Source: Caulobacterales bacterium
GTDB taxonomy: Bacteria; Pseudomonadota; Alphaproteobacteria; Caulobacterales; Caulobacteraceae
Assembly (NCBI GenBank): GCA_016183935.1
Contig: JACPDR010000027.1
Location: forward strand, 20,720 to 84,719
Reading direction: 5' to 3'
Length of the DNA: 64,000 nucleotides
Position 1 is the stretch's first letter. Each line of letters begins with the position of its first letter. This document shows, piece after piece, positions 36,728 to 45,248 of this stretch. The notes beneath the pieces were generated by a model that saw only the letters and a program-made list of their open reading frames with translations, did no database searches and had not been told where the DNA came from. A program made the position numbers and the translations under genes.

Positions 36728-36790
36728 TCCGGCCTTCTAATCGCCGCCGTCGTGCTTGACGAGGGCGCGTCGAGCAGCGGTAAGGGGCCG

Positions 36791-37843
36791 ATGGCCACAG
36801 GCGTGCAGATTGGCGACGTGTGGGTGCCCGGACGGGTGCTGACCGCGCCCATGACCGGAATCACCGACCTGCCGTTCCGGCGGCTGGCCTCGCGGCTGGG
36901 CGCGGCCTATGTCGCCACCGAGATGGTCGCCGCCGCTGAACTGGCCCGGGCGCGGCCCGACGTGGTGCGGCGCGCGGCCGTCGGAGAGGGCCTTCCGCTG
37001 ACGGTGATCCAGCTGGTCGGGCGCGATCCCGCCGCCATGGCGGAGGGCGCGCGCATGGCCGAGCGGGCGGGCGCCGACATCATCGACCTCAACTTCGGCT
37101 GTCCCGCCAAGGAAGTCACCGGCGCGGCGTGCGGCTCGGCCCTGATGCGGACGCCGGACCTGGCCTGCCGGCTGATGGAGGCGGCGGTGACCGCCACCTC
37201 CCGCCCGGTCACGGTCAAGATGCGGCTGGGCTGGGACGACGCCAGCCGCAACGCGCCGGAACTGGCCCGGCGGGCCGAGGCCATCGGCGTTCGGGCGATC
37301 ACGGTGCATGGCCGGACGCGTCAGCAATTCTACACCGGCGCCGCCGACTGGAGCGCGGTCGGCGAGGTCAAGGCGGCGGTGGGCGTGCCGGTGATCGTCA
37401 ACGGCGACATCGTCACCGCCGAAGACGCGCGGACGGCCTTGGCGCAGTCGGGCGCCGACGCCCTGATGCTGGGCCGCGGCGTCTATGGGCGGCCTTGGCT
37501 GGCGGCGCACCTGGAGCGGGCGCTGGCTGACGGCACTGTGCTGGAAGAGCCGGGCGCGGAGGAACGGCTGGCCATCGTGATCGAGCATTTGCGGGCCTCG
37601 GTCGCCTTCTACGGCCTGCCGCTGGGCCTGAAGATGTTCCGCAAACACCTCGGCTGGTACGTCGAACAGGCGCCCTGGCCCGCCGATCCGCTGGAACGGC
37701 GCGCCGCCAAGGCCCGGCTGTGCCGGCTGGATGCGCCGGAGGAGGTCGAGACGGCGCTGGCGGAGCTGTGGCGCCCGGTGACGCTTTCCGGCAACTCCGC
37801 TGTTGATATTGGGCCACAGTTCGCCGAAGCTGGAGCGGCATGA
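36791..37843 (+). CDS. dusB: tRNA-dihydrouridine synthase DusB
   Basis: Reduces uridines in tRNA D-loops using FMN. The 350-aa product has LTAPMTGITDLPFRRL near residue 18, QLVGRDPAAMAEGAR, the catalytic Cys in DLNFGCPAKEVTGAACGSAL, VTVKMRLGWDD, HGRTRQQFYTGAADW and NGDIVTAEDA. AAGGGG lies four bases before the ATG. Formerly nifR3, it usually precedes ntrB in alphaproteobacteria. Here its stop overlaps the ntrY ATG directly (ATGA). Confidence 0.95.
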   Translation: MATGVQIGDVWVPGRVLTAPMTGITDLPFRRLASRLGAAYVATEMVAAAELARARPDVVRRAAVGEGLPLTVIQLVGRDPAAMAEGARMAERAGADIIDLNFGCPAKEVTGAACGSALMRTPDLACRLMEAAVTATSRPVTVKMRLGWDDASRNAPELARRAEAIGVRAITVHGRTRQQFYTGAADWSAVGEVKAAVGVPVIVNGDIVTAEDARTALAQSGADALMLGRGVYGRPWLAAHLERALADGTVLEEPGAEERLAIVIEHLRASVAFYGLPLGLKMFRKHLGWYVEQAPWPADPLERRAAKARLCRLDAPEEVETALAELWRPVTLSGNSAVDIGPQFAEAGAA

Positions 37844-40140
37844 CGGACGCGCCCCCTACGGCAACCGGACCCGACGCCGCCCCGCTCCGCGGGCCGGCGC
37901 GCTGGTTCGCCGGCTGGTCGGAGGATCGTCGGCGCACCACTTTCCTGATCGCCTACACCGTCGCCTTCCTGATCACGATCGCGGCGATCTGGCTCGTGGC
38001 CGTGGCGCCCGGCGCCAGCGGCGAGGGCGCACGGGGCATGGCCAGCCAGGCCGTGCTGATCATCCTGAGCATCAATCTGCTGCTGATCGGCGGACTGGCG
38101 ATCGTCATCGGGCGACGGGTGCTGTCATTGTTCCAGCGCCGCACCCACGCCGGGGCGCGGCTGCATCTGCGCTTCGTCACCGTGTTCTCGCTGGTGGCGC
38201 CCGTGCCGGCGGTGCTGATCGCCCTGGTATTCGGGGTGCTGGTCAACCGGGGCGTCGATCAGTGGTTCAGCGACAATGTCCAGGCGGCCGTGAGAAACAG
38301 CGCCACCATCGGCCGGGCCTACGTGGAAGACGTGTCCCACGAGATGGACTCGGACCTCGTCGTCATCTCCGAGCAGCTCGCTGACGCCAACGTCCGGCTG
38401 ATGTTCGCCAACCGCATCCAGTTCTCCGACGCCCTGGTCCAGATCGCCGATCTGTTCGGCTATCCGGCCATCTATATCCTCGGGGCGGACGGGGAGGTGC
38501 TGGCCAGCGGCGAAGGGGCCGGTGCTCCACCCTATCTCGCGCCGCCGCGGGAAATGCTGGAGGCGGCCTCCGAGGAGGGGCAGCCGCCGCAGCAGATCAC
38601 TGAAGCTCCTGACGCTGTCAGGTCGTTGATGGCGCTGCCGGCCTACGGCGACGCCTACCTCTATCTGGTGCGCCCACTGCAGCCGGGACTGATCGCCCAG
38701 ATGCGCAACGGCGAGGCGGCGATCGTCGCCTACCGCGAGGCGCAGGAGAGCCGCGAGCGTATCCAGGCCGCCTTCGCCCTGAGCTATATCGAGACCGCCC
38801 TGCTGGTGCTGGTCGGGGCGGTGTGGCTGGGCATGTCGGCGGCGACGGCCATTTCGGCGCCGATCGGCCGGCTGGTCGAGGCGGCGGACCGCGTGGCCGG
38901 CGGCGACCTGACCGCGCGGGTTGAGGGCGAGGACGGCCCCGGCGAGATCAAGAACCTGACCGCCGCGTTCAACCGCATGACCGGCGATCTCGAGGCGCAG
39001 CAGGCGGCGCTGAGGGCGGCGAGCGAAGAGGCCACCGGCCGGACGTTGTTCATCGAGACCGTGCTCTCGGGCGTCTCCGCCGGGGTCATAGGCGTGGACA
39101 AGCGGCGGCGGGTCTCGGCCATCAACGACAGCGCGGTGGAACTGCTCGGCCTCTCCGACGCCCGGATCATCGGCCGGCCGCTGGGCGAAGCCGCGCCGGA
39201 GCTGGGCGAATTGGCCGGCCGGGCCGAGGCGCATATCGAGGAAGAGATCGACGTCAGCCGCGACGGCGAGACGCGGCGCTTGCGGGTGCGGATCGAGGGC
39301 GGCGTCGGCGGCGAGATGGTGCTGACCTTCGACGACATCACCCGACTGGTGACGGCCCAACGCAACGCCGCCTGGCGCGACGTGGCCCGGCGCATCGCCC
39401 ACGAGATCAAGAACCCGCTGACCCCGATCCAGCTGTCGGCCGAGCGGCTGCGGCGGCGCTATCGCAAACAGGTTGGCGACGACGTCGAGGTGTTCGACCG
39501 CTGCACCGAAACGATCATCCGCCAGGTGGGCGACATCGGCCGGATGGTGGACGAGTTCTCGTCCTTCGCGCGCATGCCGGCGCCCCGCTTCACCGCCGAG
39601 AATCCGGCCGAATTGCTGCGCGAGGCGGTCTTCGCCCAGCGCGTGGCCGCGCCCGATATCGGCGTCGAACTGATCGAACCCCTGCCCAAGGTGGTGCTGC
39701 ACGCCGACGGACGAATGGTCGGGCAGGCCTTGGCCAACATCCTGAAGAACGCCGGCGAGGCGGTGGGGGCGCGGCGGGCCGCCGCCCCGAAGCCGGAGGA
39801 CGGCAAGCGCCCCGGCGTATCCGCGCGCCTGGAAGTGGCCGACGACATGGCCACCTTCATCATCGAGGACGACGGCGTCGGCCTGCCGGCCCGCGACCGC
39901 GACCGGCTGACCGAACCCTATGTGACCACGCGCGAGAAGGGCACCGGCCTTGGCCTGGCCATCGTCAAGCGCATCTGTGAGGAACACGGCGGCGAGCTGA
40001 AGCTGGCCGACGCCGAGCAGTTGTCCGGCGCGCGCGTGTGCCTGATCTTCCCCCTGAAATCTCCACTGCAAGCGACCGGCGCGACCGGAGGCAAGGACGC
40101 GAAGGCGTCCCGGTCCCGGACTGTTCCGGCCGGCGAATAG
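37840..40140 (+). CDS. ntrY: Sensor histidine kinase NtrY
   Basis: A membrane kinase that controls NtrX, linked to nitrogen, envelope or redox signals in alphaproteobacteria. Of the 766 aa, three N-terminal helices (residues ~40-140) and a fourth near 315 frame a periplasmic or extracytoplasmic segment. HAMP, PAS (FIETVLSGVSAGVIGVDKRRR) and HisKA (ARRIAHEIKNPLTPIQLSAE, His near 521) follow, then HATPase (NILKNAGEAVG, EDDGVGLP, KGTGLGLAIVKRI). It overlaps dusB upstream and precedes ntrX by nine bases. Confidence 0.96.
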   Translation: MTDAPPTATGPDAAPLRGPARWFAGWSEDRRRTTFLIAYTVAFLITIAAIWLVAVAPGASGEGARGMASQAVLIILSINLLLIGGLAIVIGRRVLSLFQRRTHAGARLHLRFVTVFSLVAPVPAVLIALVFGVLVNRGVDQWFSDNVQAAVRNSATIGRAYVEDVSHEMDSDLVVISEQLADANVRLMFANRIQFSDALVQIADLFGYPAIYILGADGEVLASGEGAGAPPYLAPPREMLEAASEEGQPPQQITEAPDAVRSLMALPAYGDAYLYLVRPLQPGLIAQMRNGEAAIVAYREAQESRERIQAAFALSYIETALLVLVGAVWLGMSAATAISAPIGRLVEAADRVAGGDLTARVEGEDGPGEIKNLTAAFNRMTGDLEAQQAALRAASEEATGRTLFIETVLSGVSAGVIGVDKRRRVSAINDSAVELLGLSDARIIGRPLGEAAPELGELAGRAEAHIEEEIDVSRDGETRRLRVRIEGGVGGEMVLTFDDITRLVTAQRNAAWRDVARRIAHEIKNPLTPIQLSAERLRRRYRKQVGDDVEVFDRCTETIIRQVGDIGRMVDEFSSFARMPAPRFTAENPAELLREAVFAQRVAAPDIGVELIEPLPKVVLHADGRMVGQALANILKNAGEAVGARRAAAPKPEDGKRPGVSARLEVADDMATFIIEDDGVGLPARDRDRLTEPYVTTREKGTGLGLAIVKRICEEHGGELKLADAEQLSGARVCLIFPLKSPLQATGATGGKDAKASRSRTVPAGE

Positions 40141-40149
40141 CGAGGCGAC

Positions 40150-41568
40150 ATGCGATCCACGGGAGCCGATATTCTGGTCGTCGACGACGAGGCGGACATC
40201 CGCGAACTGGTCTCCGGCCTGCTCGAGGACGAAGGTCACGCGGTGCGCGTCGCCTCTAACTCGGACGAGGCCCTCGCCGCGATCCGGGCGCGCAAGCCGT
40301 CGTTGGCCCTGCTGGACATCTGGATGCAGGGCGGGGGCCTGGACGGGCTCGAGCTGCTGGATGTCATCAAGGAGCTGGATCCCGACCTGCCGGTGGTGAT
40401 GATCTCGGGCCACGGCAACATCGAGACGGCGGTCACGGCCCTGCAGCGCGGGGCCTATGACTTCATCGAGAAGCCGTTCAAGTCCGACCGGCTGGTCGTG
40501 GTGGTTCAGCGCGCGCTGGAAGCCTCGTCCCTGAAGCGCGAGAACCGGCGGCTGCGGGCCCAGGTCGCGGCGCCGACCGGTTTCATCGGCCGATCAGCGG
40601 CGGCGCAGGCGCTGCGCGGCACCATCGCCAAGGTGGCCCCGGCCAACAGCCGGGTGCTGATCTCCGGCCCGCCGGGCTGCGGCAAGGAGCTGGTGGCGCG
40701 TCAGATCCACGAGGCCAGCGCGCGGGCCCGCGGCGAGTTCGTGGCCATTGCGGCGGCCGGCATGACGCCGGAGCGTCTCGACCTGGAGCTGTTCGGCGAG
40801 GAAGGTCACGACGGCCGTCCGAGCAAGATCGGGGTGTTCGAGCGGGCCCACAACGGCACCCTCTACCTCGACGATGTCGGCGACATGCCGCGCGAGAGCC
40901 AGAGCCGCATCCTGCGCGTGCTGGTCGAGCAGCGCTTCCGCCGCGTCGGGGGCGAGCAGGACGTCCAGGTCGACGTCCGGGTGATCACCTCCACCTCGCG
41001 CGATCTCAAGCAGGAGATCGCCGAGGGCCGGTTCCGCGAGGACCTGTTCCACCGGCTGAACGTGGTGCCGATCCGCGTGCCCGCGCTGGCGGAGCGGCGC
41101 GAGGACATCCAGGAGCTGGTCGACTATTTCATCGAGACGCTTGCCGCGTCCCAGGGTCTGCCCCGGCGACGGCTCGGCGACGACGCCATCGCCGTGCTGC
41201 AGGTCCATCCCTGGCCGGGCAACGTCCGCCAGCTGAGGAACAACGTCGAACGGCTGCTGATCCTGGCGACCGGCGACGTCAACGAACCCATCGGCGCCGA
41301 CGCCCTGCCACAGGAGGCGACCAGCGCCGGCTCGAGCGGCTCGCTGGGGGCCGAGCGGATCATCGCCCTGCCGTTGCGCGAGGCGCGCGAGGTGTTCGAG
41401 CGCGAATATCTCGCCGCGCAGATCATGCGCTTCGGCGGCAATATCTCGCGCACCGCCGCCTTCATCGGCATGGAGCGCTCGGCCCTGCACCGCAAGCTGA
41501 AGTCGCTGGGCGTCTCGCCCGCGCGCGGGGCCGTCGAGGACGAGGAAGAAGGAGCCCTCGAGGCATGA
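40150..41568 (+). CDS. ntrX: Response regulator NtrX
   Basis: Partner of NtrY. The 472-aa protein has a receiver domain (LVVDDEADIRELV, Asp near 56 in LLDIWMQ, Lys in IEKPFKSDR). An AAA+ domain follows with Walker A GPPGCGKE near 172, Walker B-like GTLYLDDVGDMP and the arginine-finger region FREDLFHRLNVVPI. A C-terminal Fis-type HTH (NISRTAAFIGMERSALHRKLKSL) ends the protein. The sigma54-contact GAFTGA loop is missing, replaced by a region reading GRPSKIGVFERA. Its stop overlaps the dat ATG. Confidence 0.95.
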   Translation: MRSTGADILVVDDEADIRELVSGLLEDEGHAVRVASNSDEALAAIRARKPSLALLDIWMQGGGLDGLELLDVIKELDPDLPVVMISGHGNIETAVTALQRGAYDFIEKPFKSDRLVVVVQRALEASSLKRENRRLRAQVAAPTGFIGRSAAAQALRGTIAKVAPANSRVLISGPPGCGKELVARQIHEASARARGEFVAIAAAGMTPERLDLELFGEEGHDGRPSKIGVFERAHNGTLYLDDVGDMPRESQSRILRVLVEQRFRRVGGEQDVQVDVRVITSTSRDLKQEIAEGRFREDLFHRLNVVPIRVPALAERREDIQELVDYFIETLAASQGLPRRRLGDDAIAVLQVHPWPGNVRQLRNNVERLLILATGDVNEPIGADALPQEATSAGSSGSLGAERIIALPLREAREVFEREYLAAQIMRFGGNISRTAAFIGMERSALHRKLKSLGVSPARGAVEDEEEGALEA

Positions 41569-42428
41569 GCCGCGTCGCCTATGTCAACGGAACCTACCGT
41601 CCGCACGCCGATGCGACGGTGCATGTCGAGGACCGCGGCTTCCAGTTCGCCGACGGCGTCTATGAGGTGTGGTCGGTGTTCGAGGGGCGGCTGGCCGACT
41701 TCGACGGCCACATGACGCGCCTGCACCGCAGCCTGGACGAACTGCGCATTCCGATCCCGATGACCCGCGAGGCGCTGGGCCGGGTCTTGAAGGAGACGGT
41801 GCGGCGCAATCGGGTGCGCGAGGGGCTGGTCTACATCCAGGTGACCCGCGGCACGGCCCGGCGCGACCATCCGTTCCCGGCCGAAGGCACGCCGCCGAGC
41901 GTCATCGTCACGGCGCGCTCGTTGCCGTTGTCGAAGGGCAATGCGGCGGCGGCGAAGGGCGTGGCCGTCATCACCCAGCCGGACATCCGCTGGGGCCGTT
42001 GCGACATCAAGACGGTCGGCTTGCTGCCTAACGTGCTGGCCAAGCAGGCGGCGAAGGAGCGCGGCGCGGCCGAAGCGTGGATGGTCGACGAGATGGGGCT
42101 GGTCACCGAGGGCTCCTCGACCAACGCCTGGATTGTCGACGAGGACGGCAAGTTGCGCACGCGGGACACCCAGTCAAACATCCTGCACGGCATCACCCGC
42201 GCGGCGGTGATGCGGATGGCCGCCGACGAGGGGCTGGAGGTCGAGGAGCGGGCCTTCTCGGTCGACGAGGCCAAGCGGGCGCGGGAGGCCTTCTACACCT
42301 CGGCCAGCGGCTTCGTGATGCCGGCGGTGTCGATCGACGGGACCCGGATCGGCGACGGCAAGCCCGGCCCGGTGGCGACGCGGCTGCGCGCCCTGTACCT
42401 CGATCAGGCGCGCCGCGACGCCATCTAG
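41565..42428 (+). CDS. dat: D-amino-acid aminotransferase (class IV)
   Basis: Transfers amino groups between D-amino acids and 2-oxo acids, feeding D-Glu or D-Ala to peptidoglycan. The 287-aa class IV PLP enzyme has VEDRGFQFADGVYEVWSVF, RLHRSLDELRI, the PLP lysine in DIKTVGLLPNVLAKQAA (Lys near 149), VTEGSSTNAW and ILHGITRAAV. Its ATG overlaps the ntrX stop. A dat gene between ntrX and hfq is familiar in Caulobacterales. Confidence 0.93.
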   Translation: MSRVAYVNGTYRPHADATVHVEDRGFQFADGVYEVWSVFEGRLADFDGHMTRLHRSLDELRIPIPMTREALGRVLKETVRRNRVREGLVYIQVTRGTARRDHPFPAEGTPPSVIVTARSLPLSKGNAAAAKGVAVITQPDIRWGRCDIKTVGLLPNVLAKQAAKERGAAEAWMVDEMGLVTEGSSTNAWIVDEDGKLRTRDTQSNILHGITRAAVMRMAADEGLEVEERAFSVDEAKRAREAFYTSASGFVMPAVSIDGTRIGDGKPGPVATRLRALYLDQARRDAI

Positions 42429-42534
42429 GCGTTGCGAGCGCCGCAGGGGCGGTTAAGGTGCCGGGCCGGACGCGCGATCCGGCCCCGACCGCTCCCCCGG
42501 CCGGCGCAACAAGCAAGAACAGGCTGAACCTGCC

Positions 42535-42780
42535 ATGTCGCAAGACAAGTCCAAGAACCTTCAGGACACCTTCCTCAACAGCGTCCGCAAGACCAAGACG
42601 CCGCTGACCATCTTCCTGGTCAACGGGGTCAAGCTGCAGGGCATCGTGACCTGGTTCGATAACTTCTGTGTGCTGCTGCGCCGGGACGGCCAGTCCCAGC
42701 TGGTCTACAAGCACGCCATCTCGACCATCATGCCGTCGGTGCCGGTGCAGCTGTACGAGCCGGAAGCGGACGAGGACTGA
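42535..42780 (+). CDS. hfq: RNA chaperone Hfq
   Basis: Sm-like hexameric RNA chaperone, 81 aa. It has [20 protein letters not shown] (Sm1, proximal-face QD and the basic rim) and [16 protein letters not shown] (Sm2 with the YKHAIST motif). The acidic C-terminal tail YEPEADED is short, as usual for alphaproteobacteria. It is followed at once by a large stem-loop and a REP-like element before hflX. Confidence 0.98.
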   Translation: MSQDKSKNLQDTFLNSVRKTKTPLTIFLVNGVKLQGIVTWFDNFCVLLRRDGQSQLVYKHAISTIMPSVPVQLYEPEADED

Positions 42781-42783
42781 TCT

Positions 42784-42817
42784 GCGCCCACGGGATGGCC
42801 CTGTGGCCTGTGGGCGC
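42784..42817 (+). terminator. Stem-loop after hfq, possible terminator or attenuator
   Basis: An ~11-bp GC-rich stem (GCGCCCACGGG with CCTGTGGGCGC, one wobble) begins four bases after the hfq stop and encloses a 12-nt loop. No T-tract follows, so it is not a classical intrinsic terminator. It could limit read-through into hflX or stabilise the hfq mRNA 3' end. Confidence 0.45.
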
Positions 42818-42841
42818 CTATCTGACGCTCAGCACCAGATA

Positions 42842-42872
42842 GTCCGATCCTCGGGTCAAGCCCGAGGATGAC
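42842..42872 (-). repeat. REP-like hairpin element, copy 3
   Basis: Matches 22165-22195 at 30 of 31 positions (one T-to-C change), with the same 9-bp perfect stem. It sits in the hfq-hflX gap, only 27 bases before the proposed hflX start. Confidence 0.85.
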
Positions 42873-42898
42873 GACCCAGAGAAAGCAACCCTCCACAC

Positions 42899-44185
42899 TT
42901 GGCCACCCCACTGATCGACCACGCCGTCCCGCTGATCCGGGCCATCGTCATCCACCCCGACGGCCGCAGCGAGAGTTCGCGACTGGCCAAAGAACGTCTT
43001 GAGGAGGCCGCCGGCCTCGCCCGGGCGCTCGACCTCGACGTCCGCGCCGAGGAGATCGTGCGCGTGCGCAAGCCGACGCCGGCCACCTTGTTCGGCTCGG
43101 GCAAGGTCGAGGAGTTGGCCGCGCTGGTCCGCGCCGCCGACGTCGACGACGACCTGTCGCCGGTGCAGCAGCGCAACCTCGAGAAGGCCTGGGACTGCAA
43201 GGTCATCGACCGCACCGGCCTGATCCTCGAAATTTTCGGACGCCGGGCTCGGACCAAGGAAGGCCGGCTTCAGGTCGAGCTGGCGCGGCTCGACTACGAG
43301 CGATCGCGGCTGGTGCGGACCTGGACCCACCTGGAGCGCCAGCGCGGCGGCACCGGCTCGACCGGCGGTCCCGGCGAGACCCAGATCGAACTCGACCGGC
43401 GCCTGATCGCCGACCGCATCGTCAAGTTGAAGGCCGAGCTGGAGGAGGTGCGCCGCACCCGCGGCCTGCACCGCAAGGCCCGGGCCCGCGTGCCGTTCCC
43501 GGCGGTGGCGCTGGTCGGCTACACCAACGCCGGCAAGTCGACCCTGTTCAACCGGCTGACCGGCTCGGATGTGGTGGCGAAGGACCTGTTGTTCGCCACC
43601 CTCAACACCACCCAGCGCACCATCCGCCTGCCGCAGGGCCGGCCGGCGATCGTGGCCGACACCGTCGGCTTCATCTCCGACCTGCCGCACGAACTGGTCG
43701 AGAGCTTCAGGGCCACGCTGGAAGAGGTCGGCGAGGCCGACCTGATCCTGCACGTACGGGACATTGCGTCGCCGGACAGCGAGGCGCAGCGCAGGGACGT
43801 CGAGGCGGTGCTTGAGCAGATCGAAACCCCCGAGGGCAAGACGCGCCGGGTGCTGGAGGTCTGGAACAAGATCGACCTGCTGGACGCGGAAGCGCGCGAG
43901 GCGGTTCTGGGCCAGGCCGAACGACTGCGGGCGCAGGGCAAGGCCGTGGCGGTGTCGGCCTGGACCGGGGAGGGGATCGAGGCCCTGCGCGAGACCATCG
44001 CCGGCCTGATCGACGACGATCCGGAGACGGAGCTGGTGCTGGACCCGACGCAGGGCGAGGCGCTGGCCTGGCTGTACGAGAACGGCCGGGTCACCGGGCG
44101 GGAGACGGACGACCAGGGGCGAACGCATGTGGTGGTGCGGCTGCACCCGGCGGCGCTGGGACGGTTCGAGCGGCAGTTCGGTTAA
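42899..44185 (+). CDS. hflX: GTPase HflX
   Basis: A ribosome-associated GTPase that can split stalled or stressed ribosomes. The 428-aa protein has the HflX N-terminal domain (RKPTPATLFGSGKVEELAAL, DRTGLILEIFGRRARTKEGR, RGGTGSTGGPGETQIELDRR). Its G domain carries GYTNAGKSTLFNRLTG near residue 206, DTVGFISDLPHELVESF and NKIDLL. The proposed start is TTG at 42899 without a clear ribosome site. Synteny with hfq and mazG supports the call. Confidence 0.95.
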   Translation: MATPLIDHAVPLIRAIVIHPDGRSESSRLAKERLEEAAGLARALDLDVRAEEIVRVRKPTPATLFGSGKVEELAALVRAADVDDDLSPVQQRNLEKAWDCKVIDRTGLILEIFGRRARTKEGRLQVELARLDYERSRLVRTWTHLERQRGGTGSTGGPGETQIELDRRLIADRIVKLKAELEEVRRTRGLHRKARARVPFPAVALVGYTNAGKSTLFNRLTGSDVVAKDLLFATLNTTQRTIRLPQGRPAIVADTVGFISDLPHELVESFRATLEEVGEADLILHVRDIASPDSEAQRRDVEAVLEQIETPEGKTRRVLEVWNKIDLLDAEAREAVLGQAERLRAQGKAVAVSAWTGEGIEALRETIAGLIDDDPETELVLDPTQGEALAWLYENGRVTGRETDDQGRTHVVVRLHPAALGRFERQFG

Positions 44186-44463
44186 AGCAGCCAGTCAGCC
44201 GAAGCCGCGGAGACCTTCAATGCGGGTCGTCTGTCGATCTCTCGCCATGTCCCGTCAGATGTGTCGAATTCAATCAGAACGTATTCGCGTCCGCAGGTCG
44301 GCCAATTCGTACACGGCGCTTTGTTGGGTGCAGAATCCCAAGGCGAGTCGGCCCACGCGCGAAGGGCCTCCATAGCTCCGGTGCGGGTTTGAAATCGGCC
44401 AATAACCTCCGCGTGGAAATCATCTTCGATGACGAACAGGCGTGACGACGCAGTTTCGCTCAT
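44182..44463 (-). CDS. Hypothetical 93-aa protein, low-GC outlier
   Basis: 93 aa starting MSETASSRLFVIEDDFHAEV, with TRTGAMEALRAWADSPW, a Cys pair in APCTNWPTCGREYVLIEF and SDGTWREIDRRPALKV. I recognise no family; the shape suggests a small alpha/beta protein that handles a short loop with two cysteines. A 120-base stretch counted by hand is about 55% GC, well below its neighbours. The ATG overlaps the mazG stop (ATGA), so it is translated as the last gene of the transporter-mazG unit. Confidence 0.72.
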   Translation of the reverse strand: MSETASSRLFVIEDDFHAEVIGRFQTRTGAMEALRAWADSPWDSAPNKAPCTNWPTCGREYVLIEFDTSDGTWREIDRRPALKVSAASADWLL

Positions 44464-45248
44464 CCCCGCTCCGCGGCCTTCGCCGCGTCCCACAGCCCGT
44501 CCATCTCGGCCAGATCGGACTGCTCCGGCGTCCGCCCGTCCTTCGCCAGTTCGGCCTCGATAAACCCGAACCGTCGCACGAATTTCGCGTTCGCTCCCCG
44601 AAGCGCGTCCTCCGGCTCGACCCCCAGTTTCCGCGCCAGGTTGGCCAGCACGAACAGCAGGTCGCCCATTTCATCCCGGGCCTTGTCGAGGTCGCCGGCG
44701 GCGATCTCGGCGCGGAGTTCGGCGACCTCCTCGTCCAGCTTGTCGAAGACCTCGTCGGTCGAGGGCCAGTCGAAGCCGACGCGGGCGGCGCGTTTGGTCA
44801 GCTTGGCGGCGCGGGCCAACGCGGGCAGGCCGACGGGGACGTCGTCGAGCACGCCGTGCTGTTCCTTCGACTTGCGCTCGGCGGCCTTGATGTCCTCCCA
44901 GCGGACCTTCTGGGCGGCGCCGTCCGGTTTTGCCGCCTCGTCGCCGAAGACGTGCGGGTGGCGGCGCTCCAGCTTGTCGGCGATGGCCTCGGCCACGTCG
45001 TCGAAGGTGAACAGCCCCTGCTCCTCGGCCATGCGGGCGTGGAAGACGACCTGGAACAGCAGGTCGCCGAGCTCGGAGCGCAGGTCGTCCATGTCGCCGC
45101 GCTCGATTGCGTCGGCGACCTCATAGGCCTCCTCGAGCGTATAGGGGGCGATGGTGGCGAAGGTCTGCTCAACGTCCCATGGGCAGCCGCCGACCGGGTC
45201 GCGCAGCTTCGCCATGATGGCGTTGAGGCGGTCGATGGGCGTGGTCAT
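44460..45248 (-). CDS. mazG: Nucleoside triphosphate pyrophosphohydrolase MazG
   Basis: Hydrolyses (d)NTPs to monophosphates, limiting aberrant nucleotides. The 262-aa product has two MazG domains. The first has GCPWDVEQTFATIAPYTLEE, then EEAYEVADAIERGD with ELGDLLFQVVFHARMAEE. The second has DKLDEEVAELRAEI with DEMGDLLFVLANLARKLGV. The acidic ExxE12-28ExxD ligands are present in both. The ATG overlaps the upstream transporter stop. Confidence 0.96.
   Translation of the reverse strand: MTTPIDRLNAIMAKLRDPVGGCPWDVEQTFATIAPYTLEEAYEVADAIERGDMDDLRSELGDLLFQVVFHARMAEEQGLFTFDDVAEAIADKLERRHPHVFGDEAAKPDGAAQKVRWEDIKAAERKSKEQHGVLDDVPVGLPALARAAKLTKRAARVGFDWPSTDEVFDKLDEEVAELRAEIAAGDLDKARDEMGDLLFVLANLARKLGVEPEDALRGANAKFVRRFGFIEAELAKDGRTPEQSDLAEMDGLWDAAKAAERG

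Noticed and set aside
38125..40413. A 762-aa minus-strand open frame
   Set aside because: Shadow of ntrY; no family motif, composition typical of reverse GC-rich frames.
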